From Faecalibacillus faecis (GTDB lineage: Bacteria; Bacillota_I; Bacilli_A; Erysipelotrichales; Coprobacillaceae): a stretch of 64,000 nucleotides of DNA. The position numbers and the translations under genes were made by a program. The DNA lies in NCBI RefSeq assembly GCF_003024675.1, contig NZ_PYLP01000002.1, forward strand, positions 62,001-126,000, read 5' to 3'. Shown one piece after another: positions 52,531 through 60,494 of this stretch. The notes under the pieces were generated by a model that saw only the letters and a list, made by a program, of their open reading frames with translations, was not told the DNA's origin and did no database searches. Each line of letters opens with the position of its first letter. Position 1 is the first letter of the stretch.

Positions 52531-52696
52531 AAATCTACAGATCATAAAACATGCTTTGCAGTACTATATCTCTAGACCAGACGCCAGCGAGAAAGATTTA
52601 GCAAGAGAAAAGAGCTTATTGGAACGTATCGAAGATGAAGTTGAATATTATCAAAAAGCATATCATATTCCAAAAAAAAGAGGTGGGAACAAATGA
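52514..52696 (+). CDS. Small helical phage protein
   Basis: 60 residues (MRSTYRNLQIIKHALQYYIS...), start inside the previous gene, SD TAGGAGAT. No family recognised. Confidence 0.55.
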   Translation: MRSTYRNLQIIKHALQYYISRPDASEKDLAREKSLLERIEDEVEYYQKAYHIPKKRGGNK

Positions 52697-52875
52697 TTAA
52701 ATATTGTCCAGATTTAACCGGATTTGAAATAAGAGAATCGTATTTACGTGGCGGAGGAACGAATAAAACAGTTATTTTAAATCATTGTTTAAAAGATGCA
52801 TGCGTCGCTTATAAGAATGGTAAATGCATTAAATACAATAACAATGTAGAAATAATAAAAGAGGAGAAAAAATAA
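52693..52875 (+). CDS. Small phage protein, unknown
   Basis: 60 residues overlapping the previous stop by 4 bp, SD GAGGTGGG. Three Cys beyond the N-terminal YCP. No family recognised. Confidence 0.55.
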   Translation: MIKYCPDLTGFEIRESYLRGGGTNKTVILNHCLKDACVAYKNGKCIKYNNNVEIIKEEKK

Positions 52876-52998
52876 ATGAAAAAAGGTGATTGAAATGATA
52901 ATAAATTTAATACGTTTTGGTGCGGAGTTGCTGCAACTATCCTTGTCGAATTGGCAGGGATAATTGCTTATGCTATTTATCAAGATCATAAAAATTAG
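52876..52998 (+). pseudogene. Small membrane protein interrupted by in-frame TGA
   Basis: ATG after GAGGAG opens MKKGD, then TGA at 52891, then the same frame reads NDNKFNTFWCGVAATILVELAGIIAYAIYQDHKN to TAG. The second part is a classical one-helix membrane protein. A single TGG to TGA change restores a 40-residue product. Alternatively ATG 52895 after AAGGTGAT starts a different 22-codon frame. Confidence 0.45.
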
Positions 52999-53024
52999 TA
53001 ATTAACTATTTAGGAGGATAAGGG

Positions 53025-53522
53025 ATGAATTTTACAGAAGAAGAAAAAGAAACAATCAAAGAAGTTAAGGATTATCTAAAAGAGCTGAGAAAAATCAATC
53101 TAGAAAAGTTTTCTTTGACTTTTGAAATAGAGGACATCCCAAGTCCTCAATCTATAAAATACAGTGATGAAATGCCAGGAGGTTTTTCAAAACCTAAAGG
53201 AGAACAAATTACTTCTAATATGTTACGTAGAGAGCTTCTAACAAAGCGTGTGGCGCTATTTAATCAAGAACTGGATAGATTTATGCCATTGTTATATTTG
53301 CTCAATGCAGGGCATAGAAACATCATTAGAACGTATGTGTGTTCAAGAGGATATTCTGAAATGATTAGAACGCTTGATGAATCTTATTGCATAAGTGTTT
53401 CAACTTACAAAAGAGAATTCCCAAAGGCGTGTTTAGAATTGTCCAAGTATATTAATTTCAATAACGAGCCATCTTTAGAAGAATTGAATAACCGTTTTTT
53501 TAACAATATCAAGGGTGAATAA
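53025..53522 (+). CDS. ArpU/RinA-like late transcription regulator
   Basis: 165 residues, helical, with a C-terminal helix-turn-helix-like part (GYSEMIRTLDESYCISVSTYKREFPKACLEL). Size, motif pattern and position just before the packaging genes fit the phage ArpU/RinA group that activates late transcription. SD TTAGGAGG. The adjacent repeat array may be its target. Confidence 0.65.
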   Translation: MNFTEEEKETIKEVKDYLKELRKINLEKFSLTFEIEDIPSPQSIKYSDEMPGGFSKPKGEQITSNMLRRELLTKRVALFNQELDRFMPLLYLLNAGHRNIIRTYVCSRGYSEMIRTLDESYCISVSTYKREFPKACLELSKYINFNNEPSLEELNNRFFNNIKGE

Positions 53523-53573
53523 TTATGTTCATTCTTTTTATTTTTATCACAAATGATAACTTTTTATTAAAAG

Positions 53574-53672
53574 TGGACCCAATTTGGACCTAGTTTGGAC
53601 CTAGTTTGGACCCAAAATGAACCCAAAGTGAGCCCTAATTGGACCCAATTTGGACCTAGTATGAACCCTAAT
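53574..53672. repeat. Nine tandem 11-bp repeats upstream of the terminase genes
   Basis: Nine unbroken units, typical forms TGGACCCAATT and TGGACCTAGTT, diverging in the middle (TGAACCCAAAG, TGAGCCCTAAT). The region 53523-53865 has no gene. The 11-bp period places each unit on nearly the same face of the helix, as expected for cooperative protein binding by the late regulator or terminase small subunit. Confidence 0.9.
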
Positions 53673-53765
53673 TTCCATGTTATTATGCTATTGTGGTTTT
53701 AAGAGAAAAGAAAAAGAACTTTTTTAACCACACAACATTTCGTTCTAAATGGTAAATCTTTGTTA

Positions 53766-53791
53766 AAAGCTCTATTCTATAGGGCTTTTTT
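53766..53791 (+). terminator. Terminator before the late operon
   Basis: A 10-bp stem AAAGCTCTAT/ATAGGGCTTT with one G-U, loop TCT, T-tract. It isolates early from late transcription. Confidence 0.8.
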
Positions 53792-53865
53792 CGTAATTAT
53801 TTAGAATAAGAAGCTCAAACGCTTTTATTATACATATAAATCATTTTTGGAGGTGGTGATATGGC

Positions 53866-54483
53866 TTGAAAGAGAAATACGAGTTAGCATACCAGGATTA
53901 TTTAGATGGGATGAAATACAAAGATATAGCTGCTAAATATGGTGTGTCAGTTAGTGCTGTCAAGTCATGGAAAAGTCGCTACTGGAAGAATAAAAAGTTG
54001 CAACCAAAAAAACCAAAGGTTGCAACCAAAAAGGTCGCTAAAAAGATAGCAAAGGAGATAGTTGAAAATGAAGAGCTGAACGAAAGACAACAGCTCTTTT
54101 GTGTTTACTTTATGAAGTATCATAACGCTACGAAGGCATACCAACTAGCATATGGTGCTAAGTATTCTACAGCTATGGTAAAAGCTTGTGATTTAAGAAA
54201 AGAACCTAAAATACAAAAAGAGATACAACGATTGAAAGAATTAATGTATCAGGAGATTCTTCTTGATCCAAATGATATAGTCCAAAGATATATTGAAATT
54301 GCATTCTTGGATGAAAGCGAGATGGATGGGAAAGCAGTGAAAATGTCAGATTCACTAAAAGCACTTGAATGGTTGGATGAACACTTGAAAGATAAAAATG
54401 AACAAAACAATATTGGAAATGATGGTTTCTTAGATGCATTAAACGCCAGTGCTAAAGAGGATTGGGAAGATGAAGAAGAGTAG
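53866..54483 (+). CDS. terS: Terminase small subunit
   Basis: 205 residues. N-terminal helix-turn-helix (YKDIAAKYGVSVSAVKSWKSR), Lys-rich linker, then the terminase_2 domain (NERQQLFCVYFMKYHNATKAYQLAYG, ACDLRKEPKIQKEI). Recognises packaging sites and loads TerL. TTG start; GGAGGTGGTGAT upstream is followed first by ATG GCT TGA, a 2-codon frame that overlaps the TTG. Overlaps terL by 14 bp. Confidence 0.88.
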   Translation: MKEKYELAYQDYLDGMKYKDIAAKYGVSVSAVKSWKSRYWKNKKLQPKKPKVATKKVAKKIAKEIVENEELNERQQLFCVYFMKYHNATKAYQLAYGAKYSTAMVKACDLRKEPKIQKEIQRLKELMYQEILLDPNDIVQRYIEIAFLDESEMDGKAVKMSDSLKALEWLDEHLKDKNEQNNIGNDGFLDALNASAKEDWEDEEE

Positions 54484-55756
54484 AGCTGTATTCAAATTCA
54501 AACCCTTTAGCAAGAAACAACGAAAGGTTTTAAATTGGTGGATTGATAATTCACCAGTAAAAGATAAAGATGGAATTATAGCAGATGGTTCAATTAGATC
54601 AGGAAAGACAGTTTCAATGTCTCTTTCTTATATGATATGGGCTATGTCTAATTTTACTGAATGCAACTTTGGAATGTGTGGTAAGACGATTGGTTCATTT
54701 AGGCGTAACGTTTTGAATATTTTAAAACTGATGCTATGGTCAAGAGGTTATAAATTGAAAGATCATCGAGCTGATAACATGGTTGAAATCAGCAAAAATG
54801 GAATAACCAATTATTTTTACGTGTTTGGCGGTAAGGATGAAAGCTCTCAAGATTTGATACAAGGTATTACGTTGGCTGGTTGTTTCTTTGATGAAGTGGC
54901 TTTGATGCCAGAATCATTTGTTAACCAAGCAACTGCTCGTTGTTCGGTTGAAGGTTCGAAGTGGTGGTTCAACTGCAACCCTGACGGACCATTTCATTGG
55001 TTTAAAGTTAATTGGATTGATAAAGCAAAAGAAAAGAACATCATTTATTTGCATTTTACAATGGATGACAATCTTTCTTTAAGTGAGAAAATCAAGCAAA
55101 GATATAAAAGTCAATGGAGTGGTGTTTTCTATGACAGGTACATCAAAGGTCTTTGGACTGTTGCTGAAGGTATCATTTACGATATGTTCAATAAAGAAAA
55201 GCATATTGTTGATGATTGTGATTGTTTGATTGATAACAAAAACTATAGATATGTCAGTTGTGACTATGGTACTCAAAACGCCATGGTCTTTTTGCTTTGG
55301 AATAAAGGAACTGATGGCATTTGGTACTGCGTTAATGAATACTACTATTCAGGACGTGACAGGAAAGTTCAAAAAACTGATAGTGAATATGCGGATGATT
55401 TGGTTGAATTTCTTGATGGAAAAGAAATATTTCAAATTGTCGTAGATCCCTCTGCAGCATCATTTATTGCTGAATTAAAGAAAAGAGGGTTTAGAGTTAA
55501 AAAAGCTAAGAACGATGTATCAAATGGTATTAGATTGGTAAGCACAATGCTCAATCAATGCAAAATTAAGTTTTTTAGTAAATGTAAGAATACAATTAAG
55601 GAATTTTCTGTTTATGCATGGGATCCTAAAGCAAGTGCCAGAGGAGAAGATGCACCTATCAAACAAAATGACCATGCAATGGATGCTATCAGGTATTTTA
55701 TCTATACAATTTTAAAAGGTTCAGGATTGAACACGGATCTGGAAGGAGGTATTTAA
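54470..55756 (+). CDS. terL: Terminase large subunit
   Basis: 428 residues from ATG 54470. ATPase: Walker A-like DGSIRSGKTVSMSL, Walker B FFDEVALMP; nuclease: Asp in VSCDYGTQNAM, VDPSAASF and C-terminal DHAMDAIRY. DNA-packaging motor. SPP1/terminase_3 type. The stop overlaps the portal ATG. Confidence 0.95.
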   Translation: MKKSRAVFKFKPFSKKQRKVLNWWIDNSPVKDKDGIIADGSIRSGKTVSMSLSYMIWAMSNFTECNFGMCGKTIGSFRRNVLNILKLMLWSRGYKLKDHRADNMVEISKNGITNYFYVFGGKDESSQDLIQGITLAGCFFDEVALMPESFVNQATARCSVEGSKWWFNCNPDGPFHWFKVNWIDKAKEKNIIYLHFTMDDNLSLSEKIKQRYKSQWSGVFYDRYIKGLWTVAEGIIYDMFNKEKHIVDDCDCLIDNKNYRYVSCDYGTQNAMVFLLWNKGTDGIWYCVNEYYYSGRDRKVQKTDSEYADDLVEFLDGKEIFQIVVDPSAASFIAELKKRGFRVKKAKNDVSNGIRLVSTMLNQCKIKFFSKCKNTIKEFSVYAWDPKASARGEDAPIKQNDHAMDAIRYFIYTILKGSGLNTDLEGGI

Positions 55757-57087
55757 TGAAGACATTAGAGGTAATTGCAAAAGATGAAATTTTTACCATT
55801 TCTGATGATGAAACAATGGACATTAAACATTTGAATAAATATATCGCTAAACATCAGCAATTGAATAAATCAAGATATAAGAAATTAAAGGATGGATATG
55901 AAGGCGTCTATCCAATTATGTCGTACCAGGATAAACCACAATACAAACCAGATAACCGTATAATCGTAAACTTTGCTAAATACATAGTTGATACGTTTAA
56001 CGGATTTTTTATTGGTATCCCAATTAAAGTATCATCAACGGATGAAGAGGTTGCTATTTACATTAATGAATTGGATAAGAGAAACCATCAGGATGATAAC
56101 AATGCTGAAATTTCAAAAAACTGTAGCATTTATGGTAAGTGTTATGAAATGTATTTTATCAATGAAGAAGCAAAAGTAGGTATTAAGTACATTGAGCCGA
56201 CCAAGGGATTTATCGTATATGATGATTCTGTTGTTCCAGAGCCAAGATACTTTGTCACATATTATTATGATTCAAACGGAACAATGCATGGCTATCTGAG
56301 TAACGATTATTATGTTTATGAATTTAGCAATAAAAGTGGTATGCATTTCGTTGATGATGGTTCGCTTCATGGGTTTGATGGTGTTCCTGTTACTGAATAT
56401 GTTGAAAACGCTGAACGAATGAGTGCTTTTGAAAGTACGTGGTCAATGATCAATGCCTACAACAAAGCAATAAGTGAAAAGGCAAATGATGTTGATTATT
56501 TTGCTGATGCTTATCTAAAAATCATTGGTGCAAAAGTTGATAAAGACGGAATTATTCATATTAGAAATAACAGGATCATTAATTTTGATGAAGAATCGAA
56601 TACGGTTGATGTAGGATTCCTTGAAAAACCAAATGCGGATGGCTCACAGGAAAATCTTATCAATCGTCTTGAAAGATTGATTTTTCAGATGTCTATGACA
56701 CCAAACATCAATGATGAAAACTTTGGTACAAGTTCGGGAATTGCTCTTAAATATAAGTTGCTTTCTATGTCAAACTTGGCCAAGACGAAAGAAAGAAAAT
56801 TCACAGGTGCTCTAGATAGAAGGTACAAGTTGATTTTTAGTAATCCAATCAACACAATTCATGAAGATAAATGGGTTGATATTACTTACAAGTTCAGTCA
56901 AAACTATCCGGCAAATGTACTTGAAGAAACTCAAATTGCTCGAAACTTAGAAGGAATTGTTTCTAAAGATACTCAATTATCTTCTCTTTCAATCGTTGAA
57001 GATGTTCAAGAAGAAAAAGAAAAAATCAAGCTAGAAGATGAAGTTTCTAAAGAATCTATTGTTGATAAAAGGATGTTTAATCAATAG
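55756..57087 (+). CDS. Portal protein (SPP1 gp6-like)
   Basis: 443 residues forming the dodecameric DNA gate at the head vertex. Motifs: YPIMSYQDKPQYKPDNRIIVNFAKYIVDTFNGFFIG-type N-terminal region, GKCYEMYFINEE, NFGTSSGIALKYKLL. SD GGAGG, overlapping terL. Confidence 0.93.
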   Translation: MKTLEVIAKDEIFTISDDETMDIKHLNKYIAKHQQLNKSRYKKLKDGYEGVYPIMSYQDKPQYKPDNRIIVNFAKYIVDTFNGFFIGIPIKVSSTDEEVAIYINELDKRNHQDDNNAEISKNCSIYGKCYEMYFINEEAKVGIKYIEPTKGFIVYDDSVVPEPRYFVTYYYDSNGTMHGYLSNDYYVYEFSNKSGMHFVDDGSLHGFDGVPVTEYVENAERMSAFESTWSMINAYNKAISEKANDVDYFADAYLKIIGAKVDKDGIIHIRNNRIINFDEESNTVDVGFLEKPNADGSQENLINRLERLIFQMSMTPNINDENFGTSSGIALKYKLLSMSNLAKTKERKFTGALDRRYKLIFSNPINTIHEDKWVDITYKFSQNYPANVLEETQIARNLEGIVSKDTQLSSLSIVEDVQEEKEKIKLEDEVSKESIVDKRMFNQ

Positions 57088-58581
57088 ATGAATAGTGCCG
57101 AATATTGGCGTTTAAGAGAAGAAAAACAACGCTTGAAGAATATCAAATACGAAAAAGAATATGATAAGAAGATTAAAGAAATCTATCAAAGAATGATGGA
57201 TGAAGTACAATCTGAAATCAATAACTTCTACGCTAAATATGCAAAGGATACTGGTATCACAATGGCTGAAGCTAAAAAAAGAGCTTCTAATTTGGATATG
57301 GAAGTTTATTCAAGAAAAGCTAAACAGTATGTAGAAGAAAAAAACTTTTCACAACAAGCAAATGATGAAATGAAGCTTTACAACTTAACAATGAAAGTCA
57401 ACAGACTTGAGTTGTTAAAAGCAAATATTGGTTTGGCTTTAGTAAGTGGCCATGATGAATTAGAAAAATATATGGATAATCTTCTTGAAAATAGAACACT
57501 TGATGAAATTCAAAGACAGGCAGGCATTTTAGGATCAACAATTTTAGATAACGCTGATACTGCTCATTCTATTGTCAATGCATCTTTTCATAATGCAACA
57601 TATAGCGATAGAATATGGATGCATCAAGATTTGCTTAAACACGATCTTGAGAGTTTGCTAGCATCAGGACTTATCCAAGGAAAAAATCCTAATGAGTTGG
57701 CCAGATTATTAAGAAAACGTTTTGATGTTAAAATCAGTGATGCACAGCGACTAATGAGGACTGAACTTGCTAGAGTTCAAATTGCTGCGCAGCAAAAATC
57801 ATATGAAGCAAACGGATTTGATGAATATGAATATATAACATGTGGAATCGGCGATGCGTGTGATACTTGCAGAGCGTTAGATGGCAAGGTTTTTCCAATA
57901 AATCGGATGAACATTGGAGACAACGCTCCGCCAATGCATCCAAATTGTCATTGTTCAACAGGCCCTCATATGGATAGAAAAATCTATAATGAATGGCTCG
58001 ATGGACTTGCAAATGGAAAACACAGTTTGAGATTGGATGAATATAAAAAGATTTCAGATGTAAAAAATGATTTAAAAAAACAAGTCACAGTTCTATCTAA
58101 AAGTGAAAAAGAAATTCTTACAAGATATACTGGCAATCTTGCTATGCAAATTAATTTTGCTTTAAATACTGGACGTGAAAGAAAATTCAAAAAGGAAATA
58201 GCAATGTTAGATCATGCACTAAGTAAAGGAAAGATTCCAGATGATTTAATTTTATATCGAAAAATAGATAGTAAAGTTCTACTAAATAAAAGAAATGTTT
58301 CTGATAATGACATGTTTAGTTTAAAAGGTACTACGAAAACAGAGAAAGGATATTTGTCTACATCATTTAAAAACTTTGATTATAAATTAAGAGATGTAAA
58401 TCTTGTTATGAAAATTCCAAAAGGTTATAAAGGCGCATTGTATATTGAACCATTAGCAAAAGAAAGTTATAAAAATCAAGATGAGGTTTTGTTTAAAAGA
58501 GGTGTGTGCTACAATATATGTGAAGTAAAAAAAGAAAAAGATAAATACACTTTAATAGTGGAGGTAAAGATAAATGATTGA
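57088..58581 (+). CDS. MuF head protein fused to an ADP-ribosyltransferase-like toxin domain
   Basis: 497 residues. A coiled-coil N terminus; MuF/SPP1 gp7 domain about 194-294 (LMRTELARVQIAAQQ, CDTCRALDGKVFP, PPMHPNCHCS); then a C-terminal domain (345-497) with the ART layout: Arg391 in LYRKID, Ser424-Thr425-Ser426 in GYLSTSF and Gln464-x-Glu466 in NQDEVLFKRG. QxE is the C3-exoenzyme type of ARTT motif. MuF proteins with toxin domains are a known class of phage polymorphic toxins. Overlaps the next small gene. Confidence 0.88.
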   Translation: MNSAEYWRLREEKQRLKNIKYEKEYDKKIKEIYQRMMDEVQSEINNFYAKYAKDTGITMAEAKKRASNLDMEVYSRKAKQYVEEKNFSQQANDEMKLYNLTMKVNRLELLKANIGLALVSGHDELEKYMDNLLENRTLDEIQRQAGILGSTILDNADTAHSIVNASFHNATYSDRIWMHQDLLKHDLESLLASGLIQGKNPNELARLLRKRFDVKISDAQRLMRTELARVQIAAQQKSYEANGFDEYEYITCGIGDACDTCRALDGKVFPINRMNIGDNAPPMHPNCHCSTGPHMDRKIYNEWLDGLANGKHSLRLDEYKKISDVKNDLKKQVTVLSKSEKEILTRYTGNLAMQINFALNTGRERKFKKEIAMLDHALSKGKIPDDLILYRKIDSKVLLNKRNVSDNDMFSLKGTTKTEKGYLSTSFKNFDYKLRDVNLVMKIPKGYKGALYIEPLAKESYKNQDEVLFKRGVCYNICEVKKEKDKYTLIVEVKIND

Positions 58582-58759
58582 TTACGATAAATACCAATTT
58601 CATATTAAAGTTATAGGAAGCAAAGAAGAATTTATAAAGCATATTGAAGATTTTAAAAAAGCTGCTCCTTATTATACAGAGGAAGACATAGTAGCAATTC
58701 TTGATGAAGAACAAGACAAAAAAATAAGGCCTTCTTTTTGGAATAGACCTTGGATGTAA
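58574..58759 (+). CDS. Small protein after the MuF toxin, candidate immunity protein
   Basis: 61 residues, acidic (IDDFKKAAPYYTEEDIVAILDEEQDK-like), start overlapping the toxin gene by 8 bp with SD GGAGG, followed at once by a terminator. Position, size and acidity fit an immunity protein, but a phage structural role is also possible; no family recognised. Confidence 0.6.
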   Translation: MIDYDKYQFHIKVIGSKEEFIKHIEDFKKAAPYYTEEDIVAILDEEQDKKIRPSFWNRPWM

Positions 58760-58760
58760 G

Positions 58761-58787
58761 CCGACAAATAGTCGGTTTTTATTTTTT
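58761..58787 (+). terminator. Terminator after the MuF toxin pair
   Basis: CCGAC/GTCGG stem, loop AAATA, TTTTTATTTTTT. Confidence 0.8.
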
Positions 58788-58805
58788 CAAAATTAAGGAG
58801 TAGAT

Positions 58806-59099
58806 ATGGAAGTTAATATTTTAGGAACAACTTATGAAATTGAAAAGCTGGATGAAAAAGATTCATGCATGTTTAAAAATAATGCTGATGCATATGTTGA
58901 TTACACAGAAAAAAAGATATTTTTGCATAAGGGCGATGTTATGATCAATGTATCATTAAGACATGAATTAGTTCATGCTTTTATGTATGAAGCAGGAATT
59001 GAATTTGGGTATCAATTTCATAATGAAGATGTTGTAAATTATATAGCAACTATTTTTCCAAAATTGGAAGAAGCATTTAAAACAACAAAATGTATTTAA
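58806..59099 (+). CDS. Small zincin-like metallopeptidase
   Basis: 97 residues with HELVH (HExxH zinc motif) in VSLRHELVHAFMYEAG and a downstream Glu in FHNEDVVNYIATIF that could be the third ligand, like a minimal ImmA/IrrE or SprT-type zincin. SD TTAAGGAG. Lies between two terminators, as an independent cassette after the MuF toxin. Confidence 0.7.
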   Translation: MEVNILGTTYEIEKLDEKDSCMFKNNADAYVDYTEKKIFLHKGDVMINVSLRHELVHAFMYEAGIEFGYQFHNEDVVNYIATIFPKLEEAFKTTKCI

Positions 59100-59100
59100 T

Positions 59101-59130
59101 GAGCAAGTTTAAATGACTTGCTCTTCTTTT
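59101..59130 (+). terminator. Terminator after the zincin gene
   Basis: An 8-bp stem GAGCAAGT/ACTTGCTC, 7-nt loop, TTCTTTTT. Confidence 0.82.
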
Positions 59131-59157
59131 TGCAAAAAAATAGAAAGGAGGGAGTCT

Positions 59158-59376
59158 ATGGCTGAAGGATTAAGACCACATTATCATCAAGAATTTGAAT
59201 ATTATACTATTCAATATTTTGATAAGAAAAGACATGTTATTGTTAAGAAAATTCAATACATGTGTATGATTTGTGGGCGTATCCGACATGAGAAATATGA
59301 CTGTTACGTACCACCACCTAAATCAAAAACAAAATCATTAGAACGAAATAAGAAGAAATATGGCAATCGTGAGTGA
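59158..59376 (+). CDS. Small basic CxxC phage protein
   Basis: 72 residues from ATG 59158 (AAAGGAGGGAG upstream; an earlier in-frame start lies inside the terminator). One CxxC (YMCMICGRIRHEKYDC) and a Lys-rich tail. Function unknown. Overlaps the frame of the following gene only at its extended start. Confidence 0.6.
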   Translation: MAEGLRPHYHQEFEYYTIQYFDKKRHVIVKKIQYMCMICGRIRHEKYDCYVPPPKSKTKSLERNKKKYGNRE

Positions 59377-59407
59377 TTGTTTTTTATTTTCTAAAAGAGG
59401 AATTTAT

Positions 59408-59716
59408 ATGATTAAAATTACAGTTGGAATCTCTAAAGAACATATAGCAGTTAAATGTGTTGGTCATGCAAATTACAACATATGTGGTGAAGATATTGTA
59501 TGTTCTGCAATTTCCACACTCTTACAAACGCTTTGCTATAGTTTGGAAGAATTGACATCAAACAAAATAAACGTTTCTCTAGAAAAAGGAGAAGGATATA
59601 TAGGTATATATCATCCAACATGTAAAGCAATTACATTAGTTAATGGCTTTGTAATTGGATGTAGAGAGGTAAGTCATACTTACCCTGATTATGTACAATT
59701 AGAAATCAAAGAATAG
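59408..59716 (+). CDS. prp: Prp-family cysteine protease, phage-encoded
   Basis: 102 residues from ATG 59408. Prp signature GHANYNICGEDIVCSAISTLLQTL with catalytic His20 and Cys32 (12 residues apart, as in Staphylococcus Prp His22/Cys34). Prp normally trims the N-terminal extension of ribosomal protein L27. Here it directly precedes the scaffold, capsid and tail genes, whose products carry the Prp target motif LQLFA. Inferred role: virion protein maturation. Confidence 0.88.
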   Translation: MIKITVGISKEHIAVKCVGHANYNICGEDIVCSAISTLLQTLCYSLEELTSNKINVSLEKGEGYIGIYHPTCKAITLVNGFVIGCREVSHTYPDYVQLEIKE

Positions 59717-59737
59717 CACTACAATGAGTGCTTTTTA
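59715..59737 (+). terminator. Terminator after prp
   Basis: AGCACT/AGTGCT stem, loop ACAATG, five T. Short stem; likely partial. Confidence 0.6.
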
Positions 59738-59760
59738 TTTTGTCCAAGCATTTACGACAT

Positions 59761-59846
59761 TAAAAGATATGGATGAGTCAGGCGTGGAAACTTTAAGCTA
59801 CGGAAAAGAGCAGGCGTGTAACTCTCTAAAAGATACGGATAGGAGA
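59761..59846 (+). ncRNA. Repeat-bearing leader before the scaffold gene
   Basis: AAAAGATATGGAT (59762) and AAAAGATACGGAT (59828) flank two copies of CAGGCGTG (59779 and 59811) and a central CTACGGAAAAG. No frame. The ordered box arrangement in a 5' UTR suggests a cis-acting RNA or protein-binding leader for the highly expressed head genes. No named family matched. Confidence 0.45.
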
Positions 59847-59853
59847 AATAAAA

Positions 59854-60477
59854 ATGAAAAAAGAATTAGAAAAATTATTATCCCATAAAAGAAACTTAAA
59901 TTTACAGTTATTCGCTGAAGAAGGCGGAGATGGTGAACCAGGCAACGATGATCCTGAAGACAAATCAGGAGATGGTGGAAATGATGACAAAAAATACACT
60001 GACGAAGATGTAAACAACATCATCAATCGAAAATTTGCTGAATGGGAAAAAAGACAAAAAGAAAAAAGCGCAAAAGCTGCAGAAGCTGAACGATTAAAAA
60101 ACATGACCGAAGAAGAAAAAAGAAAACATGAAATGGAAGAACTCCAAAAGAAAATCGCCGGTTATGAGAAAGAAAAAGCTATTGGAGCAATGACAAAGGT
60201 TGCCAGAGGAATCTTAAACGATTCCAAAATCGTTGTTAATGATGAATTATTAGTAAATCTAGTAGCAGAAGATGCTGAAACAACAAAAACAAATGTAGAA
60301 AGCTTTGTAAAAAACTTCAATGATGCTGTTCAAAAAGCAGTAGCTGAAGCATTAAGGGGAAAAACACCTCGATTAAAGGATGGCTCAAAAGAATTGACAA
60401 AAGAAGATATTTTAAAAATCAAAAATAGAACTGAACGTCAAAAAGCAATGGCTGAACATCCTGAATTATTTAGATAA
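59854..60477 (+). CDS. Scaffold protein (DUF4355-like)
   Basis: 207 residues, an acidic Gly/Asp-rich stretch then a long charged coiled coil (KFAEWEKRQKEKSAKAAEAERLKNMT) and a C-terminal capsid-binding part (KNRTERQKAMAEHPELF). Directs capsid assembly. The N terminus has RNLNLQLFAEE; Prp cleavage would fall between Phe20 and Ala21. SD ATAGGAG. Confidence 0.88.
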   Translation: MKKELEKLLSHKRNLNLQLFAEEGGDGEPGNDDPEDKSGDGGNDDKKYTDEDVNNIINRKFAEWEKRQKEKSAKAAEAERLKNMTEEEKRKHEMEELQKKIAGYEKEKAIGAMTKVARGILNDSKIVVNDELLVNLVAEDAETTKTNVESFVKNFNDAVQKAVAEALRGKTPRLKDGSKELTKEDILKIKNRTERQKAMAEHPELFR

Positions 60478-60494
60478 AAAAAGGAGAAAACTAT

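Noticed and set aside
41036-52893. Alternative genetic code (TGA = Trp) in the prophage
   Set aside because: Many phage genes end at TGA (for example at 40693, 41694 and 50149) and Trp is encoded by TGG throughout; two isolated TGA lesions do not support recoding.
53574-53672. CRISPR array
   Set aside because: Units of 11 bp are contiguous with no spacers; a tandem protein-binding array fits better.
53861-53869. Frameshifted or TGA-interrupted terS start (ATG GCT TGA)
   Set aside because: The downstream terS frame is offset from this ATG; the TTG at 53866 is a normal start, so no lesion is needed.
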